NCBI GenBank assembly: GCA_029706075.1
Contig: JAINUG010000209.1
Coordinates: forward strand, 372,001 to 436,000
Source: Aldrovandia affinis
Lineage: Eukaryota > Chordata > Actinopteri > Notacanthiformes > Halosauridae
Direction: 5' to 3'
DNA length: 64,000 nucleotides
In this document: positions 34,594 through 45,134 of the stretch, in pieces
Position numbering within the stretch: position 1 is the stretch's first letter
How the letters are laid out: every line of letters starts with the position of its first letter
Notes under the pieces: generated by a model
The model's database searches: none
What the model was told of the DNA's origin: nothing
The model's input: only the letters and a program-made list of their open reading frames with translations
Translations under genes and position numbers: made by a program

Positions 34594-34655
34594 ATTAGGA
34601 CATGATGAGCCTAGATGGGCCGAATGGCCTGTTCTCATCATCATGTATTCTTAAT

Positions 34656-35714
34656 TGACCTTAGCCAAGCATCAGGCACCACCGGCGCTTCCCTCTATTG
34701 GCCACAAAAACCCAGAAAGTTCCGACATGCAACTCCAAGCAGAATAAATATGCATTGCATATGTTATGGGTTCAGACTGTCCCGCAGATCTACATCCTCA
34801 AGGAAATGTAAAAATAGACCCCAGATTTTGTAATACTCATTGAGCTTATGTTTCATACTATATGTTAATTTTTCCAATGCAAGACAATAAGACAATTCTT
34901 TAAGCCAATGGCTGATGGAAGGACATGCTGTGTTTTTCCAATAAATAGCGAACAGGTGTTTTGCCTGAATTAAGCAGAGGTCAACCATTTTCTTTTCATG
35001 CCTTTTCAAAGATAACTCAGCAGGGTAAAGACCCGAGATACAGAGTTTAGGACAGAGGGGGATAATTTTAGAAGTAATTTGGGAAATTAATTGTATTACT
35101 TTCTTCCAGAATATTTTCAATTCTTCACATTCCCAGATGCAGTGAAATAGCGTACCTTTATGAGTTTGACGTTTGAAACATTTGTCTGGGATGTTTGGGT
35201 TAAATTTATTTATCTTTACCGGCGTAATGTACGATCTCATAGTCCAGTTAAATTCAATCAACTTAAGTCTAGTGTTTATTGAAAGGGATTGAGCCTTAGC
35301 ACAAATCTGCTTCCACTCACAGTCCAAAATTTCAACATGCAGGTCTTCACTCCATGCTGCTCTCTTAGAGTCAGATGACTCCTTGGATTTACTTAAAAAC
35401 GTGTTATAAAGCAGGGAGATCTGGCCTTTCTCATCTTGATGATTAATAGCAGAATGTTCAAGAGTTGTGAGAGGAGGACAATTTAATGAATGGTTCTGAC
35501 TTGAGCCAAGGAAACTGCGCAGCTGCAAATATTTATAGAAATGGGTCTGCGGGACACCATATTTTCCCTGGAGTTCCTTAAATGACATGAGGATATCTCC
35601 ATTATACAAGTCTTTGATCTTACTGACACCTTTTTGTGACCACTGTTTGAATCTCAAATCGTTTTTCCCAGGTCTAAAGTTAGCGTTACCCCAAATAGGG
35701 GAGAAACAAGACAT
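34656..35714 (-). mobile_element. L1-type LINE fragment (ORF2 C-terminal part)
   Basis: One open frame of 316 codons at 34764-35714 on the minus strand. Features include PIWGNANFRPGKNDLRFKQW, KIKDLYNGDILMSFKELQGK and CFKRQTHKGTLFHCIWECEE, as in the C-terminal region of fish L1 ORF2. Endonuclease and RT are absent (5' truncation). An unbroken frame of this length suggests a fairly recent insertion. Abuts the preceding LINE tail. Confidence 0.8.
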
Positions 35715-36063
35715 GGTTATTTTAAATGCAATCTGTATTCAGCTAAGCCGCTAAAAGTATTTGAGCCTTGCACTTGTAAGGAAAAGTTCAAGGCACTTGA
35801 ATGAGAGAGAGGCCTCTCTACCCCCGTGGATTGTATAAGATAAGTGTTTTAACTAATTTTCTATTGGACTTTCTTCAGAGAGATGCATATAAGTAGCAGA
35901 TATGTAGCACACTCTACCCACCACTCCAAGGATTATTATGTTTGGTGAGCCAATTTTGTATTTTTATAATAACTATTGAAATATTAAAGCATTCTTAGCT
36001 GTCGATAACACTGTCATTATGAGCAGTAATTGTGAGTGACGATCATTAACTTGTGTATTTCAG

Positions 36064-36696
36064 GTCATTCCATTCTGGCTTTTCAGAAAGGGATAGTCTC
36101 CATAGAGGGCAGAGCTGTGATGCCTCCTGTTGAGGCAGATTCGGTGGCAGCTCTAGTAGCCTTCTTTGGCTGCTTCTATGTTTTTAACATAGAATACCAA
36201 GAAGAGGCTGCCACAACTCTTGAGTTTATTCAGAGGTAGGTATTTCAGTGTGTTATCATCAACATATTAAGAACATAGAAATGTCATCCATTTGTTGAGA
36301 GGTTGTTTGGCTTTAATCATGTTGGTGATTATCACTTATTCCATTTTTTAATGTCAAAATGTTACTCCTATACACTGGCACAATAAGACTTTGATTCCAA
36401 CATTCTAACAATATTCAGTGCTACAAAACATTTGATTTGTAGTAAGTCCTAGAGTAAGCTCTTTTATTAATTACTTGTGATGTGTGATAGTTATACGCTT
36501 TGCATTCCTTAGATATATTGTCAGGATAAATCCTGTGGGTGGGACTAAGTGCACTGCAGAGGTCGGAGTGAGCTGCAGAACAGAGAAAAAGGTGTCCAGG
36601 AAGATTTGTGCTCTCAACCCACAAGTGGCCTCATTCATAAGGGATTTAATGGACTTCAACTGGAGGAATAATGATTCAAATATGGTCATTTGTTAA
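36064..36696 (+). pseudogene. 3' fragment of a SAMD3-like multicopy fish gene, two exons
   Basis: Exon 36064-36235 (HSILAFQKGIVSIEGRAVMP, then AFFGCFYVFNIEYQEEAATT and LEFIQR) and exon 36513-36696 (YIVRINPVGGTKCTAEVG, then RKICALNPQVASFIRDLMDF, stop). Both have AG/GT boundaries, and the phase matches (R codon split 2/1). The pair resembles the C terminus of uncharacterised SAMD3-like proteins that are expanded in fish (recognised from memory). A possible upstream exon ending TPRIIMF at 35944 joins in phase. No SAM domain or 5' exons are seen, so it is called a partial copy; it could be a live gene with exons missed. Confidence 0.5.
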
Positions 36697-37150
36697 AGAT
36701 TATGTGATTCTTTAGGCTAAGACAGTTTGATTTTGATAGCCAGCCAGTTTATCAACATTCTGAACAGTTTGGTTCCATGTCCTTGTAACATGCAACATGT
36801 GAGCATGGATCATACCATGTCTTAAAGTGTTTCTTTCACATTTAAGTGCAACATAAGAGCTAAGTGCAACCATTTTTGCAACCATTTTTTTTGTGTGAAA
36901 GTAAAAATTGTGATTATTGTAAGATTGAAAGGTGCATCTTCCTGGATGCATTTGGCACTATTTTTATGTTCTGTTTGGTTTTAAATAAATGTTTAAATAA
37001 ATCAATATTTAAATACATTTTGAAATATATGAAAGTCATGGATTCATTTATTTCATCATGTACTTATTTATTCCAACATTCTTTTATTTCAATATTTAAT
37101 GATTTGTTTCAATATTTGTTTTCAAATGAATGGTTTCAACCACTCAATAA
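36697..37150. other. Gene-free AT-rich stretch
   Basis: Contains degenerate TTTAAATAAAT and ATTTATTTCA simple repeats (36980-37110). Nothing else is recognised. Confidence 0.5.
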
Positions 37151-37687
37151 TAGACCTTAGAATAAAAGCCTAAAGCATAAAATTATTTGCATGCCTGTCA
37201 AGCCAAAGCTGGTCTTACAGCTCCACCCTTCCTCACTCATTTGAATCGAATCAGTAACAAACTCATAAAGTCTGCAATCCTTAGCTCGTTGTCAATGTCC
37301 AAAATCCAGTCCACAAATCCAGTTCAGTTCCATAATCCAGTCCGTAGTCAATATCCAAAGGGGGTCCTCAAAACAATCTGATTTCATACACAAAAAAACA
37401 CTCCAACACTCTCTTTCCAAATCCTGGCTGGTCAAAGACTTCACAGGTTCTCTACTCATCAAACACACTCCCCAACTCCTTCCCAAACACGTTCCTACTC
37501 CTTTCCAAGTGTGATGGGAATCAGCCCTTTAAATAGGCCTTGAAATGGCCTTCAGCTGGTCGTTAGTCCCATTGCCTTGACTCGGCTCAGGTGTGACTGT
37601 GGCCTGCTGGGAAATGTAGTGTTTCCTGGCTCCCATGTGTTGTAGGCCAGGCAGCCATTTCCTTGTGCAGCCCCTTGGGCTGCCACA
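37150..37687 (-). repeat. 3' LTR-like terminal repeat of copy 2
   Basis: Begins TGTGGCAGCCC. Contains CCTATTTAAAGGG (TATA-like) about 150 bases in, as expected for an LTR U3/R region. The left end is approximate because copy 1 preserves only the first about 80 bases for comparison. Confidence 0.5.
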
Positions 37688-38210
37688 CACCCTCCTCAGC
37701 CATGACCTCGGGAGGACTGAGCGGCACAGGTTCAGCGGTGACCAGGAGAGCCACCATCTCCAGGTCTCCTCAGGAAGTGTCCCCCCTGGGTCAAACATCT
37801 GGCTTCCATCGTCTCCTTTCACCTGCTGTAAGACCTGAAAGTCATTAGTGCATGGCGCAAGTTGCTCACCTTGTCTGCAACAAAATGGCCACCAGTGGGT
37901 ACAGGCTCTGGGCTCCACGGACAGACCGATCACCCCTCGGGCTTTGTGCTTCACCAGCTGTCCAAGGCTCCTCCAGTAAACCTTGTGCCATTTCAGAATC
38001 CGTGTTCCTCTCTTTGGCCTTTTCCACTTCCACTCATCTTCCAGGTGATTAGGCTTGGCCACCAGGGAAAACATGTTCTTCACAACACTATTCATTTCAT
38101 TCTTTATTATCTTTGCCTCTCCTCTCCATAGACATTTCCTACGATCCTCTCTTTTAAACATCAGCCTCTTCGGTTTCCCGTTACTCTTCAGACGAATTTA
38201 GAAGGTCTTT

Positions 38211-39107
38211 CTAAATTCCTAAATTCACCATAACAGCAGATGGTCGGGGTTTCAACAAAGCCTCCTCAGCCACAATTAAGAGACTTTGTTCGCAACTATG
38301 GTCCCACCATAGCTCCTCGTCTGCATACTGCTCCTCCAGTCCCCTTCCAAGGTCCTGCAGGCTGAGTGGGAACGAGGAACATTGACCCCACTCCAACATC
38401 TGGGCATCGCCCCCTGCCAGCTCCACTGGCTGTGAGAGCTCCACCTGTGTGGCAGAATCATGCACAAAGGGAACACATCTTATGCACTCAAGTTCCGCCC
38501 TCACCGTTTCCAATTGATCCTGTAGATCCAGCAGAGTTTTGGTTTGTATTTTCAATACTTCACGAAACGAGTTTTCGGTGGCCCGCTGCTGGGCTTCTTT
38601 TTGGTCCAGTCTCTCACTTAAGTCATGCACTTTTCCTTTCAGTAGAGGGAGCTCTTCATTTTTTTTTTATATTAGGAGGGCTGTAGAGGTGGTTTGGTGA
38701 AGTTCCTGTAATTTCAAAATTCTCTCTTCTTGCTTTAACACAAGGGTCTTCACCAGCTCCAACTGTGCCTCTAGCTCCCGCCTTCCCTCACACTCTTGCT
38801 CCACTCGGTTCCGGAGTTGCTCCACCTCGGACGCATGGTTCTCCACTGCTCTCCTTAGCTCCGCCTCCTTCTGCTCAAGCCTGATCTGTACATCCCCCAA
38901 GGCCCTGGCATACTCCTCTTTGGCCTGGTCTTGGGATTCCTGGATGTCCAGACACTGTCGGTTCTTTTCCGAGGTCCCCAACTCCACCTTTGCCCTGTCC
39001 AGCTTGGTCTTCAGCCGTTGGACCTCCTGGAGGGTGACCATTGGTCCTCCACCATGGCCGCCCGTCTCTGGTTCTTCACCAGGTCCTCCCTCTGGTCCCG
39101 ACAACAT
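38211..39107 (-). pseudogene. Coiled-coil ORF of the LTR-like repeat, copy 2
   Basis: Two large frames: 38667-39107 (VTLQEVQRLKTKLDRAKVEL, DQAKEEYARALGDVQIRLEQ, ENHASEVEQLRNRVEQECEG, LKQEERILKLQELHQ) and 38211-38630 (ERLDQKEAQQRATENSFREV, LLDLQDQLETVRAELECI, ELWWDHSCEQSLLIVAEE). Nearly all positions fit heptads. It aligns block by block with copy 1 (KEEYARAL, SEVEQLRN, LWWDHS), which shows both derive from one coding ancestor. Confidence 0.62.
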
Positions 39108-39114
39108 TGCTTGT

Positions 39115-39374
39115 GTACTCGTGTATCTTGTACTGCCCTAGTTTGGTTCACTCTGTTTATCTGTCTTTCCAGTTCGATTTTTGCCTGTTGTATTTTGTTT
39201 GTTTATTCGTTTTTTGTAGCCCGTCCAGCCTGTTCTGTTTTGCCAGCTTCCTGTCTGTTTCTCCAGTTCCCCCTTTTGTTGCACTCAGCCATTAAACGCC
39301 TCCTGTGTGGAGTGCAATTTAAGTTCTGTTCCAGAGTCTGCATTTGGGTCCCAGCCAGCACCTACATCATAACA
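39115..39374 (+). repeat. Partial 5' LTR
   Basis: Starts GTACTCGTGTATCTTGTACT and matches 43874-44136 of the 3' LTR nearly base for base, ending CATCATAACA. The preceding about 290 bp of LTR are missing. Confidence 0.9.
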
Positions 39375-39391
39375 GAACGGTTTAGCCAGAT

Positions 39392-40371
39392 ATGGACCCA
39401 GCGGACTCAACGGTGCTTCACCACCGGATCGCCTGCCAGGAGGCCCGCATGGATCAGCAGGACAAACTACTGAGGGAGATGACTGAGGCGCTGAAGAACC
39501 TTTCCTACCACATGGGACAAATGGGAGACCAGATTTCCCAGTTCACGGCCAGTTTCCCTCTTCCAGCTCAAACAGCTTCCCCTGACCCCCCTGCACCCGC
39601 ACTACCTGCCAGCCCACTGGTTGTTCAACCCAGGGAACCCCGCATTCCCCACCTGGAGCGCTACCATGGCGATTTGGGGAACTGCAAGGGGTTTTTAATG
39701 CAGTGTGACATTGTTTTCCGCCAGCAACCCTCTTCCTACGGCTCAGACCAGGCGAAGATTGCATTCATTATGGGCTGCCTTGGGGGGGGGGTGCGCGGGA
39801 TTGGGCCACTGCCATCTGGGACAGCCAGCTCCCAGCCAGCTCCCAGTACTCTGTGTTTATCGCTGAGATGAGGAAGGTCTTAGATCACCCGGTGGGTGGA
39901 AGAGATGCCGCCCAACTCCTGTTCCATCTCCGCCAGGGGAACCGTAGTGTGGCTGAGTACGCGGTGGAGTTCAGGACCTTGGCCGCGGAATCTGGCTGGA
40001 ACAACGCATCGCTTCAAGGGGCTTTCCGAAATGGGTTAGGGGAGGTGGTGAAGGACGAGCTGGCTACGAGGGACTACCCTGATTGCCTCGACGCCCTGGT
40101 TTCCCTCGCCATCAGGGTTGATAACCGTTTGCGGGAGCGTTGGAGGGAGAAAACTGGTCACTTCACCTCGGCGAGTTCTATTTCCCCTTCTCATCCAGAT
40201 CCCTCTTTTCTCTCCCTGACCACCGAGAGATGATCCGCCCCGGGGCCCTCGGCTGAGGAGCCCATGAAGCTGGGCAGAGCACATCTCTCCCAGGAGGAAC
40301 GCGAGTGAAGAATGAAGGCGGGCGTCTGTTTTTATTGTGGTAACATGGGCCACTACCTGGTCACCTGTCCG
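39392..40371 (+). pseudogene. Gypsy gag, frameshifted
   Basis: Starts MDPADSTVLHHRIACQEARM shortly after the LTR. It is interrupted by a frameshift in a G-run at 39783-39790 and continues in another frame (FIAEMRKVLDHPVGGRDAAQ). It ends in a zinc knuckle [14 protein letters not shown] (40327-40368) with C-x2-C-x4-H-x4-C spacing, the nucleic-acid-binding motif of gag. Confidence 0.85.
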
Positions 40372-40415
40372 TTGCGGTTAAAAGCCAAGGCTCACCAGTA
40401 GAACTGGGCATACTG

Positions 40416-41858
40416 GTGAGCCACATCGTTTGTCCCGCAGCCGCCCAGTCTCGATTCCAGTTTGAGGCCACGCTCATCTGGAACTGTCAGTCCCTGCCGT
40501 TATGCGCCCTGGTGGACTCCGGGGCGGATGGAAATTTTATCAATGCCAAGCTGGTCCAACAGGCTGGTATTGCCACTCGGCCCCTCACCATTCCTCTCAG
40601 GGCCCACGCACTGGATGGGAACCTTATGGCCCATGTCACGCACACCACCGAACCTCTGCAGCTCATTTTGTCTGGCAACCACCGAGAGACCATCCAACTC
40701 CACATCATCTCCTCGCCCCAGTCCCCTCTGGTTCTCGGTCAACCCTGGCTCAGACTCCACAACCCTCACCTGAACTGGGTCACAAATAATGTCCAGAGCT
40801 GGAGTTCCTACTGCTACGCCACCTGTCTCCAGTCTGCTCGAGCACCCCCGGAGGACGCTTCAGCTCCATCCAATATTGCACTTCCGGACCTGTCCTCTGT
40901 TCCTCCAGTTTACCATGACCTAGCGGAGGTGTTCAGCAAGAGCCGAGCGTCGTCGTTGCCTCATAGGCCTTACGATTGCTGCATCGACCTGCTTCCAGGG
41001 GCTCCTCTGCCTTCCAGTCGTCTGTTCAACCTGTCCCAGCTGGAGAGAGCAGCTATGGAGACTTATATCCACGACTCACTTGCAGCAGGTATCATTCAAC
41101 CCTCCTCATCCCCAGGATTTTTCTTTGTCACCAAGAAGGATAAAACACTCTGTCCGTGTATCGATTACCGTAGTCTTAACTCCATCACTATCAAAAACAA
41201 GTACCCTCTGCCCCTTATCAATTCTGTGTTCGAGCCTTTACGTGAGGCTATTGTGTTTACTAAGCTAGATCTCCGTAATGCTTACCACCTTGTTCGGATC
41301 CGGGAGGGGGACGAGTGGAAAACTGCATTCAACACCCCGCTGGGCCACTTCGAGTACCGGGTGATGCTGTTTGGGCTTACCAACGCCCCTGCAGTGTTCC
41401 AGGCTTTGGTCAACGATGTCCTCCGGGACCTACTCAACCGGTCAGTGTTCGTTTACCTTGACGATATTTTAATTTTCTCCCGCAACCTGGAGGAACACAC
41501 GCGCCATGTCCGGCAGGTCCTGGAGAGACTCTGGGGAAAATCAATTATTTGTCAAGGCAGAGAAATGCGAGTTTCATGTTTCTTCTGTGAGTTTTTTAGG
41601 GTACATCGTGGAGTGTGGGCAGGTGAAGCCAGATCCGTCGAAAATCCAGGCTGTGGTGGAGCATTCGCTGACCTCAAGACCCGCTTTACGTCTGCACCTG
41701 TCTTGATCCACCCTGACTTCTCTCGCCAGTTCATAGTGGAGGTGGATGCCTCGGACTCCGGGGTAGGGGCCATTCTATCAACGTTCGGGAGAGAACCAAA
41801 GACTCCATCCTTGTGCCTTTTACTCCTGTCGGCTGTCTCCCGCCGAGCGCAACTATGA
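40416..41858 (+). pseudogene. Gypsy pol: protease, reverse transcriptase and part of RNase H
   Basis: A 480-codon frame. Protease active site [10 protein letters not shown] near residue 32. RT contains [35 protein letters not shown] and YLDDILIFS (catalytic aspartates present). A frameshift near 41510-41530 moves the RT end to another frame ([20 protein letters not shown]) before the first frame resumes with the RNase H start [16 protein letters not shown]. Confidence 0.88.
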
Positions 41859-41913
41859 CATGGGGAATCGGGAGTTGCTGGCAGTCAAGCTCGCCCTATA
41901 GGAGTGGAGACAC

Positions 41914-43010
41914 TTGTTGGAAGGAACCGAACAACCCTTTATTGTTTGGACTGACCATAAGAATCTGGTCTATATTCAGTCTGCTAAACGACTCAACTCT
42001 CGCCAGGCCCGATGGGCACTTTTTTTTGGCAGATTCAATTTTACCCTCGCTTACAGACCCGGATCCTGCAACTTGAAACCTGATGCTCTCTCCCGTCAAT
42101 TCTCCTCCAAGATCAGACAGGCTAGCACTGACACCATCCTGTCTCCCGCTTGTGTGGTGGCTGCAGTGACCTGGGAGATTGAGAGGCTGATCAAGGATGC
42201 CCAAACCACTCAACCAGACCCCAGACCCAACCCTAGTTCTCGCCCGTTTGTTCCAGATTCTGTTCGTTCCCAGGTCCTGCAATGGACGCACTCCTCCCGT
42301 CTAGCCTGCCATCCCGGTATCCAGTGCACCCAGTCGCTGCTTAAACGCAGTTTTTGGTGGCCGACCATGGGCGCGGACGCCCTGGCGTTTGTACTGGCCT
42401 GTGCCATCTGTGCCAGGAGCAAGGCATCCCACCAGCCCGCCAGTGGTCTCCTCCGCCCCCTGCCTGTCCCGGGTCGTCCTTGGAGTCACATCGGACTGGA
42501 TTTCGTCAGCGGACTTCCCTCCTCGGAAGATAATGACACCATTCTGACTATTGTCAACCGTTTCTCGGCTACATTGCATCACGGACCGGAATCCCTCCTC
42601 CTGGAGTAAGCTGCTACCCTGGGTTGAGTATTCTCACAATGCATTAACCAGTTCTGCCACCAGTCTCTCCCCCTTTGAGTGCTCCCTAGGGTATCAGCCC
42701 CCCCTGTTCCCGGCCCAGGAGGTGGACATTTCTGTCCCATCGGTGCAAGCCCACATCTGTCGCTGCAAAAGGATTTGGGAGGACACCTGCACTGCACTCC
42801 GCCGCTCCACCACTCGCACTCAGCGTCTGGCGGACCGCCACCACACCACAGCCCCCCAGTACGCTCCGGAACAGCAGGTCTGGCTCTCCACCACTTACAT
42901 TCCCCTCCAGTCCACCTCCAAGAAACTCCAGCCACGCTACATCGGTCCTTACAAGGTAGAGTCCATCGTTAACCCCTCTGCTGTCAGACTCAAGCTCCCT
43001 CCAGCCCTCA
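41914..43010 (+). pseudogene. Gypsy pol: RNase H end and integrase with internal deletion
   Basis: 41914-42609 holds RNase H/connection ([20 protein letters not shown]), the integrase zinc-binding region ([31 protein letters not shown]) and the first catalytic part ([11 protein letters not shown]). At about 42575 the sequence jumps to WVEYSHNALTSSATSLSPFE, near the C-terminal end of the core, so the second Asp and the Glu of DDE appear deleted. The frame changes at the same point. Confidence 0.82.
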
Positions 43011-43012
43011 AG

Positions 43013-43264
43013 ATTATTATTATTATTATTATTTATTTCATTTATATAGCACCTTTCATACCACAGTAACTCAAAGTGCTTTACATACATAGTCACAGAT
43101 ACATACAAAAGCAAATATATAATGAGTATAAAATACACTACGGATTTAAAAACAAATCCAACACATTACAAAACAAAAAGAATATTACAAGTATAAATTA
43201 GTCGCTAGGATAGGCGAGACAAAATAAATGTGTTTTAAGATCTCGTTTAAAAGTGACCACATTC
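43013..43264. mobile_element. Small insertion with (ATT)n start inside the Gypsy pol gene
   Basis: ATTATTATT followed by ATTTATATAGCACCTTTCAT and CAAAGTGCTTTACA is a common teleost dispersed repeat. It splits the pol frame between ALKI and HPVFHVS, and AGATT on both sides may be the target duplication. Confidence 0.7.
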
Positions 43265-43277
43265 TCAGATTCACCCG

Positions 43278-43574
43278 GTGTTCCACGTCTCCAAAATCAA
43301 GCCTGTTACGCCCAGTCCACTGTGCCCTCCGGCCGTTCCCCCTCCGCCCCCCTGGATCATCGACAACGCTCCAGCCTATACTGTCCGGCGCATCATGGAC
43401 ATTCGTCGAAAGGGTCGGGGTTATCAATATTTGGTGGACTGGGAGGGTTATGGTCCCGAGGAGAGGAGCTGGATTTCTCGCCAGCTCATCCTTGACCCCT
43501 CCCTCATTCAGGACTTCCACCGGACTCACCCTGAGAAGAGTAGGCCTGGTGGGTCGCCAGCAGAATCCCATTGA
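43278..43574 (+). pseudogene. Gypsy integrase C-terminal chromodomain
   Basis: Encodes [20 protein letters not shown] then [16 protein letters not shown], the chromodomain signature (aromatic-cage residues Y/W and EERSW) that defines chromoviruses; it targets integration to modified chromatin in this group. Confidence 0.9.
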
Positions 43575-43584
43575 GGGGGGGTAC

Positions 43585-44136
43585 TGTAACATCGCAGCCC
43601 CGTTCTGTCCACCTTCCTTGTGTTTTTTGCCATTCCGTTCCTTGTGTGTCATGTCTTGTTTTTGCTTTTACCCTGTGTGTCTTTTGTTTTAGGCTGAGCG
43701 TGGCTTCCCCGCATTCCGCACTCAGTTCCTTTTTTCCCCTCGTTAGATTCAGCCTATCACACCCACTCCCCTGCACATTCCGCATGCTAGAATCAATTTA
43801 GTAATTTCACCCTTTCCTATTTAAGTTCAGCACTCACACACTCCAGCGCCAAACCGTACTCCAGTGCCAAACCGTACTCGTGTATCTTGTACTGCCCTAG
43901 TTTGGTTCACTCTGTTTATCGGTCTTTCCAGTTCGATTTTTGCCTGTTGTATTTTGTTGTTTGTTTATTAGTTTTTTGTAGCCCGTCCAACCTGTTCTGT
44001 TTTGCCAGCTTCCTGTCTGTTTCTCCAGTTCCCCCTTTTGTTGCACTCAGCCATTAAACGCCTCCTGTGTGGAGTGCAATTTAAGTTCTGTTCCAGAGTC
44101 TGCATTTGGGTCCCAGCCAGCACCTACATCATAACA
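43585..44136 (+). repeat. Full 3' LTR
   Basis: Starts TGTAACATCGCAGCC after the purine tract, ends CATCATAACA. Contains CTATTTAAGTTC (TATA-like, 43820) and a small internal duplication of CCAAACCGTACTC (43854, 43869). Confidence 0.9.
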
Positions 44137-44398
44137 CACACACAGTTAATATTCTTTCAACGATTTATTGCAGCAGTATTAGCCGATAAGTGCCCGACGT
44201 TTCAGCTCAAGCTTTATTCAGGGGGAAACAGAACTTGCAAAGGTTGCCCTTGAAGAAAGCGCTCATAGAGTAACTCAATCGTAGTTCAAATTAATCTACA
44301 CACGGGTTTCATAATAATGTCACATTAATTACCAATATATTTATGCTATAAAAATATATTCCAAATAAACACTTGTGAGCAACGTGAGTTTATAAAGC

Positions 44399-44720
44399 AA
44401 TATGAGAGATCTAACAGATTTGGAAGGGGGCCAAATAGTTTGTGCCCAAATTTTAGCTGCGTCAGCTTTTTTTGCAACAGCTGCGTTTTGCAACAGCAAA
44501 ATAATTGAATGTGTCAAGGGGAACAGCGTTGAAAAGCAGGCCCGCATACGCCAAACAAGGAAACTACAACAGAAAAGAGGTCTGTCTAAGTCTAAGCTCA
44601 CCGACAGGGACAGGAGGACACTTAATGGGATAGTTGCTAAAAAATACAAAACTGTCGCCGCATTTTATCTGTTGTATCACGTGCGGATTTCTATTGTGGT
44701 GAAGCTGAAAAATCACTAAC
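44399..44720 (+). mobile_element. Tc1-like transposase N-terminal fragment
   Basis: Reads MRDLTDLEGGQIVCAQILAA, a degraded helix-turn-helix, and later SKSKLTDRDRRTLNGIVAKK. This matches the paired-type DNA-binding domain of Tc1 transposases. No catalytic region follows; sequence from 44137 to 44398 shows no clear feature. Confidence 0.7.
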
Positions 44721-45134
44721 CGCTGTGGTTCTTGTAAAGCAGGCTACTTAAATTATGACATAAATGATGACCGCCACGAAAATCAACCACATCAATTCAA
44801 AAGTTATTTTTTTCCAATGACACAGAAAGATGCATCTATCATCTGAAATAACGAAGATAGTGGTCGGAATTCGTGAACGAACGAGCGGAGCTCCAAGAAA
44901 AATGTGTAGAGCGAGCGTGCGGGAATTTTGGCAATTAATACTACAGTATAATTAAAACTAATAAAGAGTAGGACTAAGACCGTGGTCACTGGTCAGTCTT
45001 AGAATGGTATTTGTTGACCAATCACAAGCTTTCATGGAAATATTCCAGCCCCGCCCATATAACAACGACTCATCCAGCGACCCGCAAGTCAGGGGCTTCT
45101 CTGCAACTCGACTCCCGCATAAAAGCTGGATGAA

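Larger units (their letters stand above)
30431..34655 (+). mobile_element. Jockey/CR1-group LINE, 5'-truncated, interrupted by hAT copy 2
   Basis: Own sequence is 30431-31093 and 32640-34655. The first part encodes the end of an AP-type endonuclease (IIMDDFNYPSIN, ASDHNAVIFDI). The second part encodes reverse transcriptase and a C-terminal domain. It ends with GATGGGCCGAATGGCCTGTT, a 3' tail shared by fish LINEs of this group. A stop after NYPSIN and a frameshift at 34014 show it is inactive. Clade placement within Jockey/CR1/L2/Rex1 needs a tree. Confidence 0.82.
37150..39112 (-). mobile_element. LTR-like repeat encoding a coiled-coil protein, copy 2
   Basis: Opposite orientation to copy 1. 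Reading leftward, a coiled-coil region (39107-38211) is followed by a conserved region (EDEWKWKRPKRGTRI, RGVIGLSVEPRA), then a purine-rich CTGAGGAGGG, and then a terminal block starting TGTGGCAGCCCAAGGGGCTG at 37687. That block is the counterpart of the copy 1 start, so it is a 3' LTR (about 540 bp, end approximate), with a TATTTAAAGG promoter-like motif near 37530. The 5' part is cut at 39112, where a Gypsy LTR begins. Confidence 0.62.
39115..44136 (+). mobile_element. Ty3/Gypsy chromovirus-type LTR retrotransposon, defective
   Basis: Partial 5' LTR 39115-39374, full 3' LTR 43585-44136 (552 bp, TG...CA), a purine tract TTGAGGGGGGG before it, then gag, protease, RT, RNase H, partial integrase and a C-terminal chromodomain, in the Ty3 order. 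It has several frameshifts, stops, an integrase deletion and a 250-bp insertion, so it cannot move on its own. The 5' LTR lacks roughly the first half, and the element abuts the coiled-coil repeat there. Confidence 0.9.
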
